Of a DNA stretch of 64,000 bases, positions 25,395 through 34,709 are shown in pieces (positions within the stretch are counted from its first letter, which is position 1; each line of letters begins with the position of its first letter). Origin of the DNA: SZUA-309 sp965232595 (GTDB taxonomy: Bacteria; Pseudomonadota; Gammaproteobacteria; Pseudomonadales; Azotimanducaceae); contig OZ246983.1 in the NCBI GenBank assembly GCA_965232595.1, positions 3,968,001 to 4,032,000 on the forward strand, in the 5' to 3' direction. Both the position numbers and the translations under genes were made by a program. The notes under the pieces were generated by a model. That model did not search any database. It was given only the letters and a program-made list of their open reading frames with translations, and was not told the origin of the DNA.

Positions 25395-26405
25395 TTGAGC
25401 AGCGAAAACACCCGGGTACACCTGGTAAAGCGACCGATCGGCGAGGCAACGCCCGATTGCTTTGCCCTGGCAACCGAAACCCCCGGCGAGCTCGAACCCG
25501 GCCAGGCGCGCGTGGCCGTACATTACATCTCCGTCGATGCAGGAACCCGGACGATGTTGCGCGGCGAGGGGTTTCATCAGCAGGTGAGTGTCGGCGAGAC
25601 GATCCTTGCCGGCGGCGTCGGCCGGATCGTCGAGTCGAACGCGGAAGGCTGGGAGGTGGGGCAAGCCGTCCGAGGCGGGCTCGGCGCCCAGACGCTCGCC
25701 ACTGTCCCGGCAGAACACCTCGAGCGCATCGACGAATCTGTAGCGCCGCTGCGCGCCTATCTGGGTATTCTTGGTGGGTCCACCGGGGTCACTGCCTGGA
25801 TCGGCATGCGCCGTGTTGCGCAGCCGAAAGCCGGGGACGTTTTTGTGGTGTCCGCTGCCGCCGGCGCGGTTGGCTCCATCGCCGGGCAGATCGCGAAACG
25901 TGAGGGTGCGAAGGTGATCGGCATCGCCGGTGGCGCCCAGAAAAGTGAGTACCTCACCGGGCGATTGGGATTCGACGCTGCCATCGACTACAAAAACGAA
26001 GACGTGACCGCACGGCTGCGCGAGCTTGCGCCTGAAGGCGTGAACGTGTTTTTCGATAACGTCGGCGGGCCCATACTCGATGCGGTCCTCGACAATCTGG
26101 CGATGCGCGGCAAGGTCGTTATCTGCGGTGCCATCTCACAGTACGACGACATGGACAACGTGACCGGACCGTCGATGTATCTGCGCCTGGCCGAGCGACA
26201 GAGCTCGATGGAGGGATTTGCGTTTTTCCACTTTCCAGAGAGCATAGGTCCCGCTATGGCGGAACTGACCAGCTGGATTGCAGACGGCTCGCTCGTTTTC
26301 GACGAGGAGATCCTCGACGGTATCGAGCGCTACCCCGAAGCGCTTCAGTTCATGTTCAACGGGGGCAACATCGGTAAGCTGCTGGTGCGGGCGACTCCGG
26401 AGTAG
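25395..26405 (+). CDS. NADP-dependent MDR-family oxidoreductase (zinc-independent)
   Basis: A 336-residue medium-chain reductase resembling CurA/PTGR-type alkenal or prostaglandin reductases. The GroES-like half is followed by a Rossmann half with VSAAAGAVGSIAGQIAKREG, the NADP-binding motif, and VFFDNVGGPILDAVL. The zinc ligands of alcohol dehydrogenases are absent, as expected for this branch. It probably reduces alpha,beta-unsaturated carbonyls. TTG at 25395 has GGAG 8 bp upstream and is preferred over GTG at 25386. A VOC protein follows. Confidence 0.88.
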   Translation: MSSENTRVHLVKRPIGEATPDCFALATETPGELEPGQARVAVHYISVDAGTRTMLRGEGFHQQVSVGETILAGGVGRIVESNAEGWEVGQAVRGGLGAQTLATVPAEHLERIDESVAPLRAYLGILGGSTGVTAWIGMRRVAQPKAGDVFVVSAAAGAVGSIAGQIAKREGAKVIGIAGGAQKSEYLTGRLGFDAAIDYKNEDVTARLRELAPEGVNVFFDNVGGPILDAVLDNLAMRGKVVICGAISQYDDMDNVTGPSMYLRLAERQSSMEGFAFFHFPESIGPAMAELTSWIADGSLVFDEEILDGIERYPEALQFMFNGGNIGKLLVRATPE

Positions 26406-26430
26406 CCTGGTTTACCTGACGGGAGGGGTT

Positions 26431-26838
26431 ATGAACATCTACCTCAATTTCAGCGGCAGCTGCCGCGACGCCTTCGAGTTTTATCGCTCGGTGTTCGGCG
26501 GCGAGTTCGAAGTCATGCAGAAGTTTTCCGATGCACCGCCGGACGCCGGCATGCCGCCGGAGGTTGCCGACCAGATCATGCACGTCTCGTTGCCGATGTC
26601 GGACGGTGTTCTCATGGGCAGCGACGTGCCGTCACCGGACGAGCTGGTGAGCGGCAACAACTTTTCGATCTCGCTGACGCCGGATTCCCGGGAAGAAGCG
26701 GACCGGCTGTTCGCCGCCTTGAGTGCCGGCGGCGAAGTGGAGATGGCGCTGCAGGAGACCTTCTGGGGATCCTACTTCGGCTCCTGCAGGGACAAGTTCG
26801 GAATCAACTGGATGCTGAACCACGACCTGAACGGTTGA
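26431..26838 (+). CDS. VOC-superfamily (glyoxalase/PhnB-like) protein
   Basis: A 135-residue protein with two beta-alpha-beta-beta-beta modules. Visible features are LNFSGSCRDAFEFYRSVFGGE, QIMHVSLPMSDG and FGSCRDKFGINWMLN, as in PhnB-like proteins (family formerly called DUF1428/3-demethylubiquinone-like). The ATG at 26431 has a strong GGGAGGGG site. It lies 25 bp after the MDR oxidoreductase on the same strand; both may deal with reactive carbonyls. Confidence 0.88.
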   Translation: MNIYLNFSGSCRDAFEFYRSVFGGEFEVMQKFSDAPPDAGMPPEVADQIMHVSLPMSDGVLMGSDVPSPDELVSGNNFSISLTPDSREEADRLFAALSAGGEVEMALQETFWGSYFGSCRDKFGINWMLNHDLNG

Positions 26839-26872
26839 GTTCAGGCCGTGGCGGTCCCGCTTATACGCGGGA
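26826..26872. terminator. paired hairpins between convergent genes
   Basis: Two perfect stems lie between the VOC gene and the convergent subtilase gene: CCTGAAC/GTTCAGG (26826-26845, overlapping the VOC stop) and TCCCGC/GCGGGA (26855-26872). A clear T-run is missing, so this may be a bidirectional but weak intrinsic terminator. Confidence 0.4.
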
Positions 26873-26876
26873 TCTC

Positions 26877-29800
26877 TCAGTCGTCGTCTTTATCGTCCTT
26901 TTCGTCGTCGTCGTCGTCGTCATCGTCGTCGTCCCGATCCTTGGGCTTGGATGGCGGAGCGGGCGGTTGTTCCGGCAGCGGTGGTTCCACACCCGGCGCC
27001 AGCAACAGCAGCGCTTCGCTGTCCTGCGTAGCGCCTCCTCGAGCGCCAGCGCCGCGGTCAGCGTTGCTGAACAGCAGGACTCCCTGTTCCGGCGAGTTGC
27101 CAGGAAATGCGCCGAAGTCCAGAACGGTCAGCGCCCCGCTGGTTACCGGCGCGATGTCCTCCGTGACACCCAGGAACCGTTCGCCCAGAGGCGTCACGGT
27201 AATGGGTCCAGGGATAACGTCACCCGGGCCACCGAAGTAGAAGTCTGTTGCCAGCACCGCGTCGATGTTGACGTTGGTTGCCAGAATATCGCCGGCGCCG
27301 AGACCAAGCTGCTCGCCGCACACGCGCAGCACCGTGTTGCCGGTGTTGGTGGCGTGCTCGGCGAAGAAGAACGCGCCGGCGCTCCCGGTCGCCAGGTCGA
27401 CAACCCAGGATAACTGTCGTCCGTCGACAACGTTGTTCAGCGTCACATCCCGGTTCAGAACGAGATAGTCGCTGATGCCGTCCTGATTGGTGTCCAGAAA
27501 GATCTGATGGCTGACGGGGACCAGGTGCGTCTGCCGCTCCCAGGTGTTGATGGCAAACGCCCAGAGGAACTGAGACGAGCAGGTGGCGGGCGGCACGATG
27601 AAGGTGTTGATGCCCACCGCACGCAGATCGGGCGTCGGCGACTGCTCGCCCGGACCGCCACCAGGGATGGCGTCACTCACGGCCAGCAGCGCGTAGGCAT
27701 CGTTCTGGGCGATGCCGGCACCGAGGTTTTTCAGGCCAATCACCTCCTCACCGCCGGTGACGAGTGTCGTCCGTTCCGGTTTCAGCTCGGCCGCCTGTCG
27801 CGGCAGGATGTGCCAGGGCACAGCGATCTCGGCACCGCGCCGACTTTCGATCAACAGGTAGCCATCGTACTCCGCGGCGGTCAGTGCCTGGGAGACGTTG
27901 CCAACTGAACCGGAGTTCATCGGGTTCCCGGTCAGTGCGGCTGGATCGATGGTGAACTTGATCTGCACCGATCGGCTCCGGCCCGGCGGCACGAACAGCC
28001 GGTCACGGTTGAGATTCACCGTAATCGCGCCGCTAGCCTGGTCATTCGCAAAGCGGAAGGTTGGCGTCAGGTAAACCCGGTGCCAGCGCTTGCTGAGATT
28101 CCTGATCTTCAGCGTCCGCTTGATGGTTGTCGCTCCGGAGAAATCATCGAAGCCGAGGTTCAGCAGCGGCTGGTTGCTCTTTGCGTCGTAGGCAATGAGC
28201 GGCGTCCTTGCTGCCGTGTTGGCGCGAACCTCACCGCCTCCGATACGGGTGATCTCAGCGAGCTCGAACGTGGTGTCGCTGAGGATGTCGCGATAGCCGG
28301 TGTTGACCAGCTGAGCCTTGATCCGTGCTGGTGAGCAGTTTCTCCGTTTCTTGCCCTTTCGGTCGTCGTCATCGTCGTCCCACTTATGGTGGCCACGACG
28401 CGGCGCCATACGACACTGCTGCAGCACCAGGGCAGCGGAGCCGGCAACCATGGGGCTGGCACCGGACGTGCCGCCAAAGGGCGCGCGGCCCGTGCCGGTA
28501 GCTACGTTGGCGGAAACCGAGGCGCCTGGCGCGCCAATCTCCGGCTTGATCGCGTTGAAGGACAGATCGGGTCCGCGAGCACTGGAGCTCACGGTCACGC
28601 CGACCAGAGGCACGGACAGCTCCGGTGCAAACTGAACGCGAGCACCGTTGCTGCGCAGCACGTTGCCGACGGCGTTGCTGACGTTGTAGCCGGGGATGCT
28701 GATGGGCGGCCCGCCGGCGAAGGCACCATCGAAAGGCGCGCTGTCGTCGATGAGCATGACGATGCCCACGGACCCGCCGGCCAGCTCGATGTTGCGGATC
28801 TTGTCGCTGAAGAAGCAGCTGCCGCGATCCACGGCCACGATTTTGCCGCTGAGGTCGTCCTCAAAAGGCTGGCAGCCTTCCAGGTTGATGGGATTGCCGG
28901 CTGCATCGCGATCGCCGTACTGAACGACGCCCTCGATGAGCGCAGAGGGTGTCGGCGTCCATGAGTACTTGACCGCATCTACCACGCCGAAGGCCGGCTC
29001 AACGAAGTTCATCAGGTACTGGATCGCTGACGGCACGTTAGTCTGCGCCACGGCGATAGCGGACGGGGCGGACGAGGGCGTGCCGGTACAGTACGGCAGA
29101 TCGCCGCAGTTGCCGGCGGAGGAGACGGTCAGGGCTCCGATGGCAGTGGCGTTTTCCACCGCCGCAACCAGATCGTCGTCAAACGGCTGGCCGTAGTCTG
29201 AGCCGAGCGACATGTTGATGATGTCTACCCGATCGGAAGTGTCGCCGTCGCCATTCGGGTCAACGGCGAAGTCCATGCCCAGGAGCAGGGAAATGCCGTT
29301 GCAGGACGGGGTCAGCGAGGCGCAGACCTTGACCGCGTAGAGATCGGCGTCCGGGGCAACGCCGTTGGCACCGGCGATGATGTCTGCCACGTGGGTGCCG
29401 TGGCCGGCAAATGCGCCATCGACGAGCGCCAAATCATCGAGCGGATCTGGATCCGGCACTGGCGGATCGGCGAACCCGCCGGGACCGGTTGGCCACTGAT
29501 TGCCCAGAAAGTCGAAGCCGCCGACGACCTTGGCCGTGGGGAAGGTACCTGGCTCGATGATGTTGCCGTCATTGTTCAGATAGTCGTCGGGGTCGCCGGA
29601 ACCACCCAGGTCCGCGTGGGTATAGTCGACGCCGCTGTCCAGCACGGCGACGCTTACCCCTTTGCCGGTCAACCCGCTCGCCTGGGCTGCTGCGGCGCCG
29701 ATGTACGGCACGGTTTCGTCCAGGAGCAATCGGTAGTGGCCGACTGGCGCGATTCGCGTCACGTCCGCGTCCAGCGCAATCGCCGGGATCTCGCTGGCAG

Positions 29801-30218
29801 GCACATCCAGGAACACGGCGTTCAGCACGTGCTGCACGCGGCCGAGCACGCGGACGTCCGCCGCCGCGGAGCAGCGGGCGATGAAGCCGTCCTGCTCCGC
29901 CTCCAGCATGAGCTTGTGATTCATCCGGTCACCGACGAAGGCGTCCGGATCGAGCTTGGTCGTTGCGCGGCTGCGCAGACGCACGATGATCTGCTGGCGG
30001 CCGGTTGCGCCGATCAGCGCCGGATCGATAGCGCCACGATGAGGGCGCAATCCGGAAGCGTCGGCAACGGCGGCAGTATCGAGTCTGAGGCTTTCGATGG
30101 CCTCTGCGGCCGATCCCAGCTCCCGGCCGGAGTCACGCTCGGCGGCGAACGCCTGGCCGGCCAGCAGGCAGACCGCAGCAACAAACAGCCGAACGGTAGG
30201 CAGTAGTACAGATCGCAT
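26877..30218 (-). CDS. exported subtilisin-like protease (S8) with PA domain and Asp-rich tail
   Basis: An 1113-residue protein. Signal peptide at about 1-25 (VAAVCLLAGQAFAA). An inhibitor-like prodomain follows (IIVRLRS...VFLDVP). The catalytic triad is Asp194 (VLDSGVDYTHAD), His273 (GHGTHVADIIAG) and Ser585 (GTSGASPMVAG), with SSAGNCG as the oxyanion segment. A PA insert lies at about 430-540. C-terminal beta domains with RSVQIKF follow, then a linker and an Asp-rich tail (a run of ten Asp near 1095). A second acidic-basic loop, WDDDDDDRKGKKRR, sits after the catalytic Ser. It resembles Vpr-like secreted subtilases. A TolC/T1SS-type signal is not evident. Confidence 0.92.
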   Translation of the reverse strand: MRSVLLPTVRLFVAAVCLLAGQAFAAERDSGRELGSAAEAIESLRLDTAAVADASGLRPHRGAIDPALIGATGRQQIIVRLRSRATTKLDPDAFVGDRMNHKLMLEAEQDGFIARCSAAADVRVLGRVQHVLNAVFLDVPASEIPAIALDADVTRIAPVGHYRLLLDETVPYIGAAAAQASGLTGKGVSVAVLDSGVDYTHADLGGSGDPDDYLNNDGNIIEPGTFPTAKVVGGFDFLGNQWPTGPGGFADPPVPDPDPLDDLALVDGAFAGHGTHVADIIAGANGVAPDADLYAVKVCASLTPSCNGISLLLGMDFAVDPNGDGDTSDRVDIINMSLGSDYGQPFDDDLVAAVENATAIGALTVSSAGNCGDLPYCTGTPSSAPSAIAVAQTNVPSAIQYLMNFVEPAFGVVDAVKYSWTPTPSALIEGVVQYGDRDAAGNPINLEGCQPFEDDLSGKIVAVDRGSCFFSDKIRNIELAGGSVGIVMLIDDSAPFDGAFAGGPPISIPGYNVSNAVGNVLRSNGARVQFAPELSVPLVGVTVSSSARGPDLSFNAIKPEIGAPGASVSANVATGTGRAPFGGTSGASPMVAGSAALVLQQCRMAPRRGHHKWDDDDDDRKGKKRRNCSPARIKAQLVNTGYRDILSDTTFELAEITRIGGGEVRANTAARTPLIAYDAKSNQPLLNLGFDDFSGATTIKRTLKIRNLSKRWHRVYLTPTFRFANDQASGAITVNLNRDRLFVPPGRSRSVQIKFTIDPAALTGNPMNSGSVGNVSQALTAAEYDGYLLIESRRGAEIAVPWHILPRQAAELKPERTTLVTGGEEVIGLKNLGAGIAQNDAYALLAVSDAIPGGGPGEQSPTPDLRAVGINTFIVPPATCSSQFLWAFAINTWERQTHLVPVSHQIFLDTNQDGISDYLVLNRDVTLNNVVDGRQLSWVVDLATGSAGAFFFAEHATNTGNTVLRVCGEQLGLGAGDILATNVNIDAVLATDFYFGGPGDVIPGPITVTPLGERFLGVTEDIAPVTSGALTVLDFGAFPGNSPEQGVLLFSNADRGAGARGGATQDSEALLLLAPGVEPPLPEQPPAPPSKPKDRDDDDDDDDDDEKDDKDDD

Positions 30219-30310
30219 GGTTCATCCTCCCTGAGTTCCCAAAGGACAGACGCTACTACTCCGTCAAGTTGCTGGCAAGAAATACCCGACCCGTCGCGTA
30301 CAATTCAGTC

Positions 30311-30775
30311 ATGCGCTCGACGATATTGACCCTGGCGACCCTGCTGACGCTCACCTGCACCGGTTGCGTGGATGCTGCCACGGAAGACGCCGATGCGGGC
30401 GCGTCCCCTTCCGCATCGGACGATCTCGATCGGCGCCAGGGGCGTGAGCTGCAGCAGTTGCCCGAGCGAGCGCCAGTAGCCGGGCAGGGAACCGTCGGTG
30501 AGGTGCCAGAGTCGGTGTTGCAGCTTGCCTTCGACTGGTTGCATGCCAGCACCGGCGTTCAGCAGCAGCAGGTCGAAGTGCTGACGGCTGAGGAAGCAGT
30601 CTGGCCCAGCGGAGCGCTCGGTTGCGGGAAACCAGGGCGGACTTATCAGCAGGTGCCGGTCAGCGGGCACCGGGTGGTGATTCGTGCTGAGGGCAGATCG
30701 TACGACCTGCGCATTGCCGGTGCTCTGGTGCACCTCTGCGAGCAGGAGGTCCCAGTGGCTCACCCGACGCCCTAG
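30311..30775 (+). CDS. probable lipoprotein, unknown function
   Basis: A 154-residue exported protein. The N-terminus MRSTILTLATLLTLTCTGC gives a plausible lipidated Cys19, although CTGC is a weak lipobox. The C-terminal domain reads WPSGALGCGKPGRTYQQVPV, then GHRVVIRAEGRSYDLR; this LGC.KPG...Y...PG/SG pattern occurs in small secreted hypothetical proteins. Start codons upstream of 30311 would bury the signal sequence. It diverges from the subtilase. No function assigned. Confidence 0.7.
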   Translation: MRSTILTLATLLTLTCTGCVDAATEDADAGASPSASDDLDRRQGRELQQLPERAPVAGQGTVGEVPESVLQLAFDWLHASTGVQQQQVEVLTAEEAVWPSGALGCGKPGRTYQQVPVSGHRVVIRAEGRSYDLRIAGALVHLCEQEVPVAHPTP

Positions 30776-30817
30776 GCCGATCCGACCAGATCGCCCGAGT
30801 CAGGTCGTCGCGCTCTC

Positions 30818-31702
30818 TCAGGCCAGCGCTTTCTCGAACAGCACCAGCAGCCGGGCCCAGGCCCGCTCTGCCTGAGCTTCGTTGTAAACCCTCGAGTCCA
30901 GCGCGCACCAGCCGTGCATGGCGCCTTCGTAAACCTCGATCTCTGCCTCCAGGCCGGCGGCGTCGAAGCTCTCGCGAAGAATGTGCTTCGCCTCCGGTTC
31001 CCGCTCGTCATCGTTCTCGGCGATGGCAAACAGGAAGCTCGCTTTCATGGTCGGCACGAGCAGGTGCGGGCTGTCTGCGGCATCGGTGGCCAGGCGACCG
31101 CCGTGGAACGAAGCACCGGCGCCGATCCGGTCTGGTATGGCGGCGGCCGTGCGCATGGTCATGGGGCCACCCATGCAGTAGCCGGTAGTGCCGATGGGTC
31201 GGCCGGTGTCCACTGCGTCCTGGGCATCCAGCCACTGAACGAAGGCGCGGGCGTCGGTGACGTTGGTTTCTGGCGTCAGGGCGCGGGCCATCGGCAGCAC
31301 TTTGCTCCGGGTGCTTTCATCCTGGAAGCTCTCGCCCGGTTCGACCACCGGCGCGGTCGCCATCCGGTAGTAGGGATTGACCACCAGCACCGCGTAGCCC
31401 GACTCCGCCAGGCGTTTGCCCATAAGCCGATAGGCAGGCCGGAGGCCGAGGATGTCGGGCCAGACGATCACGCCTGGGTGTGCACCGCTGGCAGGGTGAA
31501 CGAAGTAGGCATCCGTTTGCCCGTCCGGCGTTGCCACCGTGACCTCCGACTCCGTCACGGCTGCCGCGTTGGCTGCCGGCGGCAGCGCCATGGCCATGGC
31601 CGCAGCGCTGGTCATGGCCGCAAACTGGCGGCGACTGATCCCGCTGCCTTCGTTCGCCCGCAGGTAGCGCTCGCTTTCTTCAACCGTGTTTTCGTCGCAC
31701 AT
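30818..31702 (-). CDS. dienelactone hydrolase family protein with Tat-like leader
   Basis: A 294-residue alpha/beta hydrolase. An N-terminal SRRQFAAMTSAAAMAMALP suggests a Tat-type export signal, though it begins about 22 residues in. The hydrolase domain has WPDILGLRP, the nucleophile GYCMGG with Cys instead of Ser (the DLH hallmark), a possible acid in AENDDE, and the catalytic His in MHGWC. The family hydrolyses dienelactones and related esters. It starts 50 bp after the methyltransferase stop, in the same direction. Confidence 0.88.
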   Translation of the reverse strand: MCDENTVEESERYLRANEGSGISRRQFAAMTSAAAMAMALPPAANAAAVTESEVTVATPDGQTDAYFVHPASGAHPGVIVWPDILGLRPAYRLMGKRLAESGYAVLVVNPYYRMATAPVVEPGESFQDESTRSKVLPMARALTPETNVTDARAFVQWLDAQDAVDTGRPIGTTGYCMGGPMTMRTAAAIPDRIGAGASFHGGRLATDAADSPHLLVPTMKASFLFAIAENDDEREPEAKHILRESFDAAGLEAEIEVYEGAMHGWCALDSRVYNEAQAERAWARLLVLFEKALA

Positions 31703-31753
31703 GTCTCAATCCTCTCTCTGAGCGATCGAGTGTGGCTGCGGCTGCGGCGGGTT

Positions 31754-32548
31754 TCAACCGCGGGGAGGGTGGGGCTTGCCCCAGCGAATGTCTGCCTGGT
31801 TGCGCCCCTGAATGATGCCGTCGGGATGATGGGCAAGCAGCAGCTCGCGCACCTCGGCATCAAAATCGGCAGCGTCCTTTGCTGTCATACGATCCCGCGA
31901 GAACCCGTTTCGGGCATGTATGGAGTCGATGTAGTCGTCGATCGTCTGCGAGAAGGGCACCGGCCAGGTGGATCGTTTGCCCTTGGGCTCGAACAGATCG
32001 CGGCTGGTCAGCTCGTCGATCAGGTTGTAGGGCTCGAAGTGCTGGTTGGTCGAGTAGCGCTCGATGATCCGGATCAGCTCGCCGTGCCAGGGCAGATCCT
32101 CGAGGGCGGTCTGGCTGACCAGGACCAGCCAGCCCTGCGGATCCAGCGAGCCGGCGATGCGCGGAAACACCACCTCCCAGTCGAGCCAGGCCAGGCACTG
32201 GGCGCAGATGACCAGGTCGTAAACGGCAGGGTAGGAGAAGGACTCGGCGCTCTGCCGGTGCCAGTGAACCTGCTCGTACCCTGGCTGGGACTCAGCGATG
32301 CCGAGCATCGCTTCGGAGACTTCCACCGCATCCAGCCGGTCGACTCGACCAGCGAACGGGATGGCGATCTCTCCGGTGCCTGCGCCCAACTCCAGAACGC
32401 GCGCCCGACTCGGCTGCGGCAGCAGTGCTGCGAGCAGGTCGAAGAGCTCTCCGGGGTAGGGCGGGCGCTTGCGGTAAACGGCCGCCACCGCTGAATCCTG
32501 AAACTGGGCGCCGTACTCCGGCCAAAGGTGTCTGGGTTTGGGTTTCAT
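31754..32548 (-). CDS. class I SAM-dependent methyltransferase
   Basis: A 264-residue enzyme with a Rossmann SAM-binding core: VLELGAGTGEIAIPFA (motif I), VEVSEAMLGIAE (motif II), YDLVICAQCLAWLDW (motif IV region). The N-terminal phrase YRKRPPYPGELF and the C-terminal part match small-molecule methyltransferases of the UbiE/Methyltransf_11 type. The substrate is unknown. It shares its upstream region with the divergent hipBA operon. Confidence 0.88.
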   Translation of the reverse strand: MKPKPRHLWPEYGAQFQDSAVAAVYRKRPPYPGELFDLLAALLPQPSRARVLELGAGTGEIAIPFAGRVDRLDAVEVSEAMLGIAESQPGYEQVHWHRQSAESFSYPAVYDLVICAQCLAWLDWEVVFPRIAGSLDPQGWLVLVSQTALEDLPWHGELIRIIERYSTNQHFEPYNLIDELTSRDLFEPKGKRSTWPVPFSQTIDDYIDSIHARNGFSRDRMTAKDAADFDAEVRELLLAHHPDGIIQGRNQADIRWGKPHPPRG

Positions 32549-32639
32549 CGGAACTCCGCCTGTCCGGGACGGAGCCTACCTCATTTCGGGATCGGTGCAC
32601 GGTCTGCCTCGATCGAGCCCGATATCATCAGATCTATAT

Positions 32640-32731
32640 GAGCCCAACCAACAGGTATTCAGTTTTATATGCGATATGGATAAAATATGGTTGTATATAA
32701 ATACGAAAACTAATACAGCGGTGTTATATGC
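32640..32731 (+). promoter_or_regulatory. AT-rich hipBA promoter/operator region
   Basis: This stretch is far more AT-rich than its surroundings. The 8-mer TTATATGC occurs twice (32665-32672 and 32724-32731), the second overlapping the hipB start codon, and several ATATGG/TATATAA elements lie between. HipB autorepresses its operon through repeated operators upstream and at the start, so these are candidate operators. The exact -10/-35 cannot be fixed; TATAAAT near 32695 is a likely -10. Confidence 0.45.
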
Positions 32732-33084
32732 CCAGGCAATCCCGTTCCTATAGCGTCCTGAGTGACGCGGCGCTCGGCAGCCTGACCCAGCTGGGCAGGC
32801 GCCTCAAGGAGGCCAGGCTCCGCCGCAACTGGTCGCAGCTGCAGACCGCTGAAAAGGCGGGCCTGTCGGAAAGCTCCATAAAGAAGGTGGAAGCGGGCAG
32901 CCCGAGGATCACCGTCGGCGCCTACCTGTCGCTGCTGGACGTGTTCGGCATGCCGGCGGCCCTGGATCAGGTGCTGGCACCCGGCACGGACACCCTGGGC
33001 GAAGCGCTGGCCAGAAGCGCGACGCGGCAGCGGGCCGGATCTCCGCGTCGCCGGGTCAGCGATGATGAGGAGTGGGAAATCTGA
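32728..33084 (+). CDS. hipB: HipB-like antitoxin, XRE-type repressor
   Basis: A 118-residue protein. The helix-turn-helix spans about 24-75 (LGRRLKEARLRRNWSQLQTAEKAGLSESSIKKVE). The tail (about 100-118) is basic then acidic and probably flexible. It would bind the operators upstream of its own start and neutralise HipA. Its stop overlaps the hipA start by one base (TGATG), typical of translationally coupled toxin-antitoxin pairs. Confidence 0.88.
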   Translation: MPRQSRSYSVLSDAALGSLTQLGRRLKEARLRRNWSQLQTAEKAGLSESSIKKVEAGSPRITVGAYLSLLDVFGMPAALDQVLAPGTDTLGEALARSATRQRAGSPRRRVSDDEEWEI

Positions 33085-34313
33085 TGGCGGAGAAGCTGTT
33101 CGTGCATGTGGACCTGGGCGCCGGCGACAAGGTGCTGGCCGGTCAGCTGCTGGTGGACGAGAAGCGCGGCCGCTTCAAGTACGCGAGGGCCTACATCGAG
33201 CGCGACGACGCCTTTCCGCTGGATCCGGTGAATCTGCCCCTGAACGCCGACGTGCACGAAAACCCGCGGACGCGGGAAACGCCGGGCGTTTTCGGGGTGC
33301 TGATCGATGCCGGTCCGGACGAGTGGGGCCGGCGCCAGCTGACGAAAACCCGGCAGCCGCCACCGGTCACCGACGTGGAGTTTCTCCTCGCTGCCTCCGG
33401 CGAAGGGGTGGGCGCGCTGCACTTCACCGCGGAGATACGTGACACCCCGAAGCCGACGCCCAAGCGCCCTTTCGAGAACCTGGTGCACCTGCAGAAGATC
33501 GCCGACGACATCGAGGCAGGCCGGGAAGTGGACCAGAGCCTCGAGCCGTTCTTCTTCCACGGCAGTGGCCTCGGTGGCGCGCGGCCGAAGACGCTCATCG
33601 ACCACGAGGGCCGTGGCTGGATCGCCAAGTTCAATCGCGAGAGCGATCTGGTCGATATGTGCAAAGTCGAGTTCGCGACCATGCAGATGGCCCGGGCGGC
33701 GGGCATCGAGGTGCCGGACGTTCAGCTCACGGAAACCGCACGGGGCCCAGTTGTGCTGGTCGCACGCTTCGATCAGGACAAAGGCGGCCAGCACCACCTC
33801 ATTTCGGTGGCGAGCCTGATCAACAAGTTCGACATCACCCAGTTCGATGAGTCCGCCATGTCCTACCCGGGGATCAATCAGCTGGCCAAGCGGATAGGTG
33901 GCCACACCGGCGGGCTACCCGCCGCGATCTTCAGACGCATGCTGTTCAACGTGGCCATCGGTAATACCGACGATCACCTCCGCAACCACGCGTTCTTCAA
34001 GCAGGCGGGTGCGGGTGAGTACGAGCTGACGCCCGGCTATGACATCGTCCCGAACACCGGGCTGCAGGGCTCGCACGCCATCGCGCTTGGAGAGTTCGGC
34101 AGCACCCCGAGTCGCGACAACCTGGCGGCTGCGCGACATCGGATGGGGTTGTCAGAGAAGCGGGCGCGCAGCATTACCGAGGAGGTGCTGACAGCAACCG
34201 CTGACTGGCAGGAGAAGCTGTCTGACGCCGGCGTCTCCGACTCGGACGTCCAGATCCTGGAGCGTTGCTTCGCTTATCGCTCCGTGCTCGAGAGCTTCGT
34301 TACGCCCGGTTAA
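33084..34313 (+). CDS. hipA: HipA-like serine/threonine kinase toxin
   Basis: A 409-residue protein. The N-subdomain has VGVGALHF-like sequence (SGEGVGALHFTAEI). Kinase motifs follow: FHGSGLGGARPKTLI as nucleotide loop, the catalytic NTDDHLRNHAFF (Asp and Asn), and GYDIVPN as metal-binding segment. HipA kinases phosphorylate glutamyl-tRNA synthetase or other targets and cause growth arrest. The ATG at 33084 overlaps the hipB stop. It ends convergently, overlapping the DUF4124 gene by 4 bp. Confidence 0.92.
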   Translation: MAEKLFVHVDLGAGDKVLAGQLLVDEKRGRFKYARAYIERDDAFPLDPVNLPLNADVHENPRTRETPGVFGVLIDAGPDEWGRRQLTKTRQPPPVTDVEFLLAASGEGVGALHFTAEIRDTPKPTPKRPFENLVHLQKIADDIEAGREVDQSLEPFFFHGSGLGGARPKTLIDHEGRGWIAKFNRESDLVDMCKVEFATMQMARAAGIEVPDVQLTETARGPVVLVARFDQDKGGQHHLISVASLINKFDITQFDESAMSYPGINQLAKRIGGHTGGLPAAIFRRMLFNVAIGNTDDHLRNHAFFKQAGAGEYELTPGYDIVPNTGLQGSHAIALGEFGSTPSRDNLAAARHRMGLSEKRARSITEEVLTATADWQEKLSDAGVSDSDVQILERCFAYRSVLESFVTPG

Positions 34314-34630
34314 CGTTGCGAGGGGGAAATGGGGCCGCTCTTCGGCTTCTCGCCTTTTGAGCGCCAGCCCTTCTTGTTCTGCTTCGGCGCCGGATCGATC
34401 ACGGTCCAGACCGGCCCGCGACTGCTGCCCAGGTCGACGTCACCGGGATTGTCCATACCGTTGGTGGCAACCACCTGCACCTCGGTGGCCTCGACCGGGG
34501 CGATGCTGGCATCGCCGAAGTGGGTGACCCCGTCGGCATCCACCCAGCGGGCGATCCTGTCGTCATTGGCGTGCGCTGCGCCGAGTACTGCCATCAGGCA
34601 GAGAGTGAGCGCTACTCTGCAGACTCTCAT
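34310..34630 (-). CDS. exported DUF4124-like protein
   Basis: About 106 residues. The ATG at 34630 gives a signal peptide ending AVLGAAHAND; GAGAG lies 8 bp upstream. The DUF4124 core is RWVDADGVTHFGD, a short periplasmic domain of unknown function common in Gammaproteobacteria. The C-terminal part is basic and Pro/Ser-rich. Transcribed away from the CRP-like region. Confidence 0.8.
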   Translation of the reverse strand: MRVCRVALTLCLMAVLGAAHANDDRIARWVDADGVTHFGDASIAPVEATEVQVVATNGMDNPGDVDLGSSRGPVWTVIDPAPKQNKKGWRSKGEKPKSGPISPSQR

Positions 34631-34709
34631 GCGGTTTCTCTCAGCTCTGTTCAAGTTGTGTCCCGGAAACGACTTTCCCGGATAGGGCAGGCGTTGCCTA
34701 TCGTCAAAC

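Noticed and set aside
26890..26935. GTC/GTC trinucleotide run as a non-coding microsatellite
   Set aside because: It encodes the Asp-rich tail of the subtilase in frame; treated as coding.
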